Shown here one piece after another: positions 12,611 through 16,772 of a stretch of 16,772 nucleotides of DNA. A program made the translations under genes and the position numbers. Position 1 is the first letter of the stretch. Each line of letters begins with the position of its first letter. Source of the DNA: Verrucomicrobiales bacterium (GTDB taxonomy: Bacteria > Verrucomicrobiota > Verrucomicrobiia > Verrucomicrobiales > DEV007); contig JAKISY010000100.1 in NCBI GenBank assembly GCA_021648365.1, forward strand, positions 1 to 16,772, written 5' to 3'. Under the pieces are notes generated by a model that searched no databases, was not told the DNA's origin, and was given only the letters and a program-made list of their open reading frames with translations.

Positions 12611-14017
12611 GGTTTTTAGATACTCTAGTAAGGCTTTGCGTTGGGTTACGCTGAGGTCGTCGGCGAAGGTGTGGCCTTGATTGCCGTATCCGGGTAGGGT
12701 GGTGTCGTAGATGTTGGGATTTTTATTGGGATTAGCTTGGTGGCTTTGATATTTCCAGCCGACTTTGTCAAAATCGTAGTCGGAGGTGTTGAAGCTGCGT
12801 TGCCAAAATTTGGGACGTGCTTTGCTGTTGAGCAGTGTTTGTAAGTCGGGCACGGAGCCGTTGTGGAGGTAGGGGGCGCTTGCCCAGATGCCGTCGAGTG
12901 GTGGTGCGATGTAGCCATCGCCTGGTTCTAGTCGAGCTGCGTTAGGTCCTTTGCCGAACCAGCTTTTGGCGTAGCTGTGGCTGTCGGCACTGCGTTGCCA
13001 TTGGGAGAGTAACGGGTCGGTTTTGATGGTGTCTAAGCGGATCACGTAATTGGGGTAATCAGAGCTTGGGCCGTGTTCGCCATGGCAGCGAACACATTCG
13101 TCTTTGAATATCTGCTGACCTTGTTGGGCGAGAGTGGAGTCGACTTTTTTGGGCCAAGCGGGAGCTTGGATGGTGGATAGGTAAGCAAGAACGTCAGCAA
13201 AATTTTTGTCGATTTGCGCGGCTTCTTTGCTGTCTTTGAGCGTCAATAGGCTCGATGCCATGATCAAGCGGGCGAAGTCTCCTCGTCCTGATGCGGTGTA
13301 GTAGAGTGCGTTCTTTTTTTTCATCAGCCACAGGGGTGGCACGTCGGTGGGGATGACGCTCGTTTTTTTGGGCTCGCTGGTGGCGGGTGGATTGTCAATC
13401 CACTCTAGAGTGTCTGGATCGCGGTGGCGTCCGAGGACAAATGCTAGATTGTCGGCTGGATTGACTCCTCTGACTTGGGTTTGGATCAGCGGGGAGATGA
13501 GCAGGAAGCGATCATGCAGGGTTTTGTAAGCTTCGCGCTCGGGTGAATCGGCACCGTGCAGGCCGGTGATCATGGTATCGATCATGCTGATGGTAGCGGT
13601 GCGGTCGGCGGTGAAGTCGGCGATGGAATTGCCGAGGCCAAGGATGAATTTTCCGTCGAGCATCTGGGCGTGACAGCGCAGGCAGTTGGAGGTGACGACG
13701 CGCACTCCGTTGGGAGAGGTGACGGCGGTGAAGTGGAAGGGTAGGTCGGCTTGGTCGCCACTGCGTTTGAGGAGGTTTTTGCCTGCGGGGCGTGCCATGG
13801 TGTAGAGTCCGATGGGGATGCCGCTGACGATGTAGTCTCCTTCGACCAGGTAACGATAGCCCTTTTTGGCATCTCCTTTGCGTTGGGTGGAGGGGGCTAC
13901 GCGGGTGCGGTAACGATTATTTTTTTGCTCGTTGCTGGGGGTGTTGTCGTTCGCCGCTGATAGAGAATGGGGGAGCAGTAAGCTGACGATGCAGAGTGCT
14001 ATAAGGTAGGGGTTCAT
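12605..14017 (-). CDS. Dihaem cytochrome c, RoxA/MauG-peroxidase superfamily
   Basis: An exported c-type cytochrome of about 470 residues. ATG 14017 directly precedes a signal peptide (MNPYLIALCIVSLLLPHSLS, cleavage near AANDN). The frame extends upstream to a TTG at 14080, but that adds 21 unlikely residues before the signal. Two haem-binding CxxCH motifs are present: CLRCH (residues 112-116) and CVRCHGEHGP (308-312). The segment APPLDGIWASAPYLHNGSVP (near residues 371-390) is the C-terminal signature of cytochrome c peroxidase/MauG-like and RoxA-type enzymes; its histidine is a candidate haem ligand. RoxA itself is larger (about 680 residues) and cleaves rubber; the substrate here is unknown. 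The protein should act in the periplasm as an oxidoreductase. The gene lies 59 bases after the EamA transporter on the same strand. Confidence 0.85.
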   Translation of the reverse strand: MNPYLIALCIVSLLLPHSLSAANDNTPSNEQKNNRYRTRVAPSTQRKGDAKKGYRYLVEGDYIVSGIPIGLYTMARPAGKNLLKRSGDQADLPFHFTAVTSPNGVRVVTSNCLRCHAQMLDGKFILGLGNSIADFTADRTATISMIDTMITGLHGADSPEREAYKTLHDRFLLISPLIQTQVRGVNPADNLAFVLGRHRDPDTLEWIDNPPATSEPKKTSVIPTDVPPLWLMKKKNALYYTASGRGDFARLIMASSLLTLKDSKEAAQIDKNFADVLAYLSTIQAPAWPKKVDSTLAQQGQQIFKDECVRCHGEHGPSSDYPNYVIRLDTIKTDPLLSQWQRSADSHSYAKSWFGKGPNAARLEPGDGYIAPPLDGIWASAPYLHNGSVPDLQTLLNSKARPKFWQRSFNTSDYDFDKVGWKYQSHQANPNKNPNIYDTTLPGYGNQGHTFADDLSVTQRKALLEYLKTL

Positions 14018-14076
14018 GGGGGCAAGTTGGAGTTGAAATGGATATTGGATACTTTTATGGGAAAGGTATTGGTAGG

Positions 14077-14973
14077 TCAACTTTGTTTGCCAGCGATCAC
14101 GGCGAGCACAATCGCTGCGCTCAAGAGTAGGGTGCCGATGAAGCGGTAGAGGAACACGTGTTTGGCTAGTTGGCGTTCCTTGTTGCCGAGCAGTGGACCG
14201 ATGGCGGCGATCAGGATGATGACCCAGAGTCCGCGTGCGCCATAGATCACATTGATGCCGGTGGTGTCGCTATTGGTGGAGAGGATGTAACCCATGCCGA
14301 TGGCTTGACCTGCTACCATCAGGGCGCTGTAGATGACCCAAGCGCGAGTGGGGGCGGACGGTTGCCAGGAGCGACTTTTTTTTGCCATGATGATCAGGGC
14401 GATCAATGAAACGATGGCTAGGCCGATGGTGGATAAGGTGAGAAATGCCATCGGTCCAAAACCGGGAGCCCATTTTCCTACGAGCACATCGCAAAGCGCA
14501 AACACGGCGGCTCTGCTGAGTGCGAGTCCGACCGTGAGGGCGGCGTGTTTGCTGTGGGCGAAATCTTTGGCTCCCATCACCGCGATGCCGATGGCTGACA
14601 AGAGCGAAGCGAGGATCAGAGGGGTCGAGAGTGCTCGTGAGGTGAGGGCGGCAGCGAGCAGGGCAACAAAAATGACTTTGGCACCCATCAACGGGGTGAC
14701 TAAGGATACGTCGCCACGATGAATGGCGATGAAGGTGAACCAAGAGCCGATAAAAAAAGCGACACCGGCGATGAGGGGTTGGTGGATCAAGTGCCAAGCG
14801 ATGTCTTGTTTTTCCAATAGGATCAAGGGAAGAAAACAGACGCCGACGATTAGGTTGGTGATGTGAAAGCTGTAGAGTGGCGGAGCACCGTCGTGCATGG
14901 CGCGTTTCAGGAATAAGGTGCTTAACGAATAAATCGCTGCGCAGAAAAAGGGTATGAGTAGGTACCAGGGCAA
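14077..14973 (-). CDS. EamA/DMT-family transporter
   Basis: This 298-residue inner-membrane protein has about ten hydrophobic segments arranged as two repeats of five, the usual EamA layout and length. Typical features are the first span LLIPFFCAAIYSLSTLFLKR, the end of repeat 1 IHRGDVSLVTPLMGAKVIFV then LLSAIGIAVMGAKDF, and repeat 2 ending near VIYGARGLWVIILIAAIGPL. Family members export amino acids, nucleosides or other metabolites; nothing in the sequence fixes the substrate. It is first in a two-gene minus-strand unit with the dihaem cytochrome. The start at ATG 14973 gives MPWYLLIPFFCAAIYSLSTL with no extra N-terminal residues. The region upstream (14974-15069) shows no promoter I would trust. 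Confidence 0.85.
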   Translation of the reverse strand: MPWYLLIPFFCAAIYSLSTLFLKRAMHDGAPPLYSFHITNLIVGVCFLPLILLEKQDIAWHLIHQPLIAGVAFFIGSWFTFIAIHRGDVSLVTPLMGAKVIFVALLAAALTSRALSTPLILASLLSAIGIAVMGAKDFAHSKHAALTVGLALSRAAVFALCDVLVGKWAPGFGPMAFLTLSTIGLAIVSLIALIIMAKKSRSWQPSAPTRAWVIYSALMVAGQAIGMGYILSTNSDTTGINVIYGARGLWVIILIAAIGPLLGNKERQLAKHVFLYRFIGTLLLSAAIVLAVIAGKQS

Positions 14974-15069
14974 GGGAATTGGGATGTTGAATTAGGTGAG
15001 CTGAAACTAGGTTCAGGGATGAGAAAGAAAAGGAGGACTGTAGGCTGGGAGGTGGCTGGGGGCAATGAG

Positions 15070-15111
15070 GAATTAAGAATGGAGAATGGAGAATTAAGAA
15101 TGGAGAAATGA
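15070..15111 (+). repeat. Two tandem copies of a 21-base A/G-rich repeat
   Basis: Copies at 15070-15090 and 15091-15111 share 19 of 21 bases; both begin GAATTAAGAATGGAGAA. Short GAATTAAGAATGGAG-type tandem repeats are common between genes in several bacterial groups, from memory. The second copy contains the ATG at 15108, the first start-like codon of the dehydrogenase frame, which argues for a later start. Confidence 0.7.
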
Positions 15112-15137
15112 GAGGATCATGGCGTATGCTTTCTGTT

Positions 15138-16169
15138 ATGGCTGAATACCAATCTCAAATAGTTCTCTCTGAACCTGAGTGTTTTGTTGAATCGCAAGGA
15201 CTGCTTCCTGTGGCGGAGCAGGGGCAGGCTTTGATTCGAGTGAGGTCGATCGGGGTGTGTGGTACGGATATCCATGCTTATTATGGCAGGCAGCCTTTTT
15301 TTGAATACCCGCGCATTTTGGGGCATGAATTGGGCGGTGAGGTGGTAGACACGGGCGGGTGTGATGCCTTGAAGGTAGGGGATCGCTGTTGTGTGGAACC
15401 GTATATGAATCGACCGAGCAGTCAGGCTTCGCGGAGAGGGAAGAGCAACTGTTGTGAGGACTTGCAGTGCCTCGGGGTGCATCGTGACGGGGGGATGCGA
15501 TCTTTGATCCAGGTGCCTGTGAACAAGATCCATGTGTCTGCGAACTTGCAGATGGATCAGTTGGCGTTGGTGGAGATGTTATGCATCGGGGCTCATGCGG
15601 TTGATCGTGGCAGGGTGGAGCGTGGCGAGTATGTATTGGTGATAGGGGCTGGTCCGATTGGATTGAGTGTGGTGCAATTTCTGCAGGCGCAGGGGGCGGA
15701 GGTGGTGGTGATGGATGTCGATGCGCGGCGTTTGGCTTTTTGTGAGGAGGTATTGGGGGTGAAGAAGGTCGTGCTGGCGAAAGCTGGGCAGGATGAAGCA
15801 TCACTGATTCGAGATGGAGGTGGTGGGGATTTGCCAACGGTGATTTTCGATGCGACGGGCAATGCAGCTTCGATGATGTCGAATTTCGAAAGGATTGCTC
15901 ATGGAGGAAGGATTGTTTTGGTGGGGTTGTGTTTGGGGAATTTGAGTTTTGATGATCCGAATTTTCATCGTAGAGAGATCTCTCTGCTATCAAGTCGCAA
16001 TGCAACGGCAGCGGATTTCGAACGGGTGATCTCGATGATTGGCTCTGGTCTGATCGATACAGATCCGTGGATCACTCATCGAATGCGTTTGAGTGAAGTT
16101 CCGCAAAAGTTCCGCTCAGTGATCGAGGATGCTAGCTTGCGTAAGGCGATGATCGAGGTGGATGGATGA
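15138..16169 (+). CDS. Zinc-type alcohol dehydrogenase (MDR superfamily), structural-zinc cysteines missing
   Basis: A medium-chain NAD(P)-dependent dehydrogenase of about 343 residues, closest by eye to the RspB/sugar-alcohol and galactonate dehydrogenase group. ATG 15138 (MAEYQSQIVLSEPECF) is preferred over ATG 15108, which lies in a tandem repeat, and over ATG 15126. Catalytic-zinc ligands are present: Cys41 in VCGTDIHAYYG and His63-Glu64 in ILGHELGGEVVD, with Glu146 in LALVEMLCIGAHAV nearby. The nucleotide-binding fold follows with VLVIGAGPIGLSVVQF (about 166-181). The structural-zinc loop, normally of the NCGKCYACRRGKPNCC kind, reads NRPSSQASRRGKSNCC (91-106): three of four cysteines are replaced by Arg92, Ser95 and Ser98. 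The enzyme probably oxidises a polyol or sugar acid; the substrate is not set by context. Confidence 0.88.
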   Translation: MAEYQSQIVLSEPECFVESQGLLPVAEQGQALIRVRSIGVCGTDIHAYYGRQPFFEYPRILGHELGGEVVDTGGCDALKVGDRCCVEPYMNRPSSQASRRGKSNCCEDLQCLGVHRDGGMRSLIQVPVNKIHVSANLQMDQLALVEMLCIGAHAVDRGRVERGEYVLVIGAGPIGLSVVQFLQAQGAEVVVMDVDARRLAFCEEVLGVKKVVLAKAGQDEASLIRDGGGGDLPTVIFDATGNAASMMSNFERIAHGGRIVLVGLCLGNLSFDDPNFHRREISLLSSRNATAADFERVISMIGSGLIDTDPWITHRMRLSEVPQKFRSVIEDASLRKAMIEVDG

Positions 16170-16200
16170 AGGGATTACAGTGTGTGAAAGGAGCGAAGGG

Positions 16201-16233
16201 CTTGCTCGCTGTAGCCGAGGGGCGATGCGAAGG
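16201..16233 (+). repeat. Diverged dispersed repeat, copy A
   Basis: CTTGCTCGCTGTAGCCGAGG continuing GGCGATGCGAAGG aligns with CTTGTCTCGCCGTAGCTGAA at 16404-16423 and the GCGTAGGAGG after it. The pattern CTTG.CTCGC.GTAGC, then GCG, then AGG is shared. It starts 32 bases after the dehydrogenase stop. Confidence 0.4.
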
Positions 16234-16401
16234 GGTGCGTGGGTTCGTGGGCAACGTCATGGTATGCTCGTCGCGGTTAGTATGCGTGAAAATCACAAAA
16301 AGGGATCACCGTCATCCTGAACCGACCAATCAACCCCAAGTCGTTTAAAGCATACCTGCTAAGTTCACCTGCCCACGAGGGGCGGAGCGGTTCGACTTCA
16401 G

Positions 16402-16435
16402 CGACTTGTCTCGCCGTAGCTGAAAGCGTAGGAGG
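16402..16435 (+). repeat. Diverged dispersed repeat, copy B
   Basis: CGACTTGTCTCGCCGTAGCT then GAAAGCGTAGGAGG. From memory, CGACTTGTCTCGCCGTAGCTC-type sequences are frequent between genes in Verrucomicrobiota and some other phyla, which supports the host assignment for this end of the window. Confidence 0.45.
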
Positions 16436-16573
16436 ATAGCGTTTGGTGTTCGAATTTGCCAGAAATTTAGAAAATGGAGCGTCTAAAAATTAAGGTAACT
16501 CGATAGCAATAAGTAAGTTATGTGATTTGTCAAGACATGCTGACTCCGATCTATTTGATTGCGCGCAGTGTAG

Positions 16574-16594
16574 CCACATGCGTCCCGCATGTGG
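16574..16594. repeat. Perfect 9-3-9 palindrome
   Basis: CCACATGCG (16574-16582) is the exact reverse complement of CGCATGTGG (16586-16594), separated by TCC. No T-run follows on either strand, so it is not a classical terminator. It is preceded by GTAG and has the GCGTCCC core seen in repeat copy 1 between pstS and pstC. Confidence 0.7.
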
Positions 16595-16647
16595 AAAGGT
16601 CAAAGCCACCCGTCTCGGATGCCTTCGCAGCCCCGGGGAACAGTTAT

Positions 16648-16706
16648 AGTCAAAAGTTGACTTCCGCGAAGTCCAATACGAGAGCTAATTAGACTTGATC
16701 CAAGTC
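16648..16706. repeat. Chain of three 15-base palindromes with GACTT/AAGTC arms
   Basis: Three 6-3-6 inverted repeats occur: AGTCAA-AAG-TTGACT (16648-16662), GACTTC-CGC-GAAGTC (16659-16673) and GACTTG-ATC-CAAGTC (16692-16706). The first two share four bases, so their hairpins exclude each other. The last two are both followed by CAAT and are exactly 33 bases apart. CTAATTAG, an eight-base palindrome, lies at 16685-16692. Confidence 0.65.
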
Positions 16707-16772
16707 CAATTTTCAGATCTCAAATTCTAAATCACATAAACATACACCGCGATTAAATGGTGGACAAAAACC

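Larger units (their letters stand above)
16170..16772. other. Gene-free region rich in repeats and palindromes
   Basis: No convincing coding region lies after the dehydrogenase. The only frame of note (16166-16348, 60 codons) has low-complexity composition and no family resemblance. The stretch contains two related repeat-like segments (16201-16233 and 16402-16435), a perfect 9-3-9 palindrome (16574-16594) and a chain of 6-3-6 palindromes (16648-16706). From about 16440 onward it becomes more AT-rich. No tRNA cloverleaf or terminator was recognised. Confidence 0.6.

Noticed and set aside
16166..16348. Sixty-codon plus-strand frame overlapping the dehydrogenase stop
   Set aside because: It has no family resemblance, overlaps repeat sequence and lacks a ribosome binding site distinct from the dehydrogenase coding sequence.
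16261..16356. Eight-base inverted repeat GGTATGCT / AGCATACC about 80 bases apart, considered as mobile-element ends
   Set aside because: Pairs of this length are expected by chance in a 600-base stretch, and no target-site duplication is visible.

Overview
Most of this window looks like a chromosomal segment of a Verrucomicrobiota bacterium of moderate GC content. The pointers are a pstSCAB-phoU cluster whose permeases carry very large extracytoplasmic insertions, a secreted PPC-domain protein beside a DUF1501-like remnant, a RoxA/MauG-type dihaem cytochrome, weak ribosome binding sites and many short intergenic repeats. This is inferred from gene families only; no marker gene is present. 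The first ~400 bases look different: they are AT-rich, use ATA/AGA codons freely, and encode the C-terminal part of a Bacteroidota-type ECF sigma factor. This points to a chimeric contig end or a recent foreign insertion.

Layout. 1-439: 5'-truncated sigma factor and an AT-rich spacer that probably holds the junction. 440-1507 (+): LuxR-type regulator. 1513-2984 (-): one exported PPC-domain gene split by a frameshift at about 2200, with a Lys/Ala/Pro-rich tail. 3042-3251 (-): C-terminal remnant of a DUF1501-like gene, so this operon is decaying. 3293-3655 (+): small unrecognised protein. 3820-10552 (+): phosphate uptake operon pstS-pstC-pstA-pstB-phoU, with three copies of a hairpin repeat between pstS and pstC. 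10607-11344 (+): NYN/OST-HTH putative ribonuclease. 11426-12610 (+): TPR membrane protein. 12605-14973 (-): dihaem cytochrome and EamA/DMT transporter. 15138-16169 (+): zinc-type alcohol dehydrogenase lacking three structural-zinc cysteines. 16170-16772: no convincing gene, but several dispersed-repeat-like sequences and perfect palindromes.

How the genes work together. PstS captures phosphate in the periplasm, PstC and PstA form the membrane channel, PstB supplies ATP energy, and PhoU links transport to phosphate signalling. No phoB/phoR pair is in the window. The NYN protein and the TPR protein follow on the same strand but may be separate units. I found no tRNA, rRNA, CRISPR array, intact transposase or clear rho-independent terminator. 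The best candidates for something undescribed are the modular hairpin repeats (4802-4901 and 16570-16594), the chained 6-3-6 palindromes at 16648-16706, and the extra periplasmic domains of PstC and PstA. None is proof of a new system.
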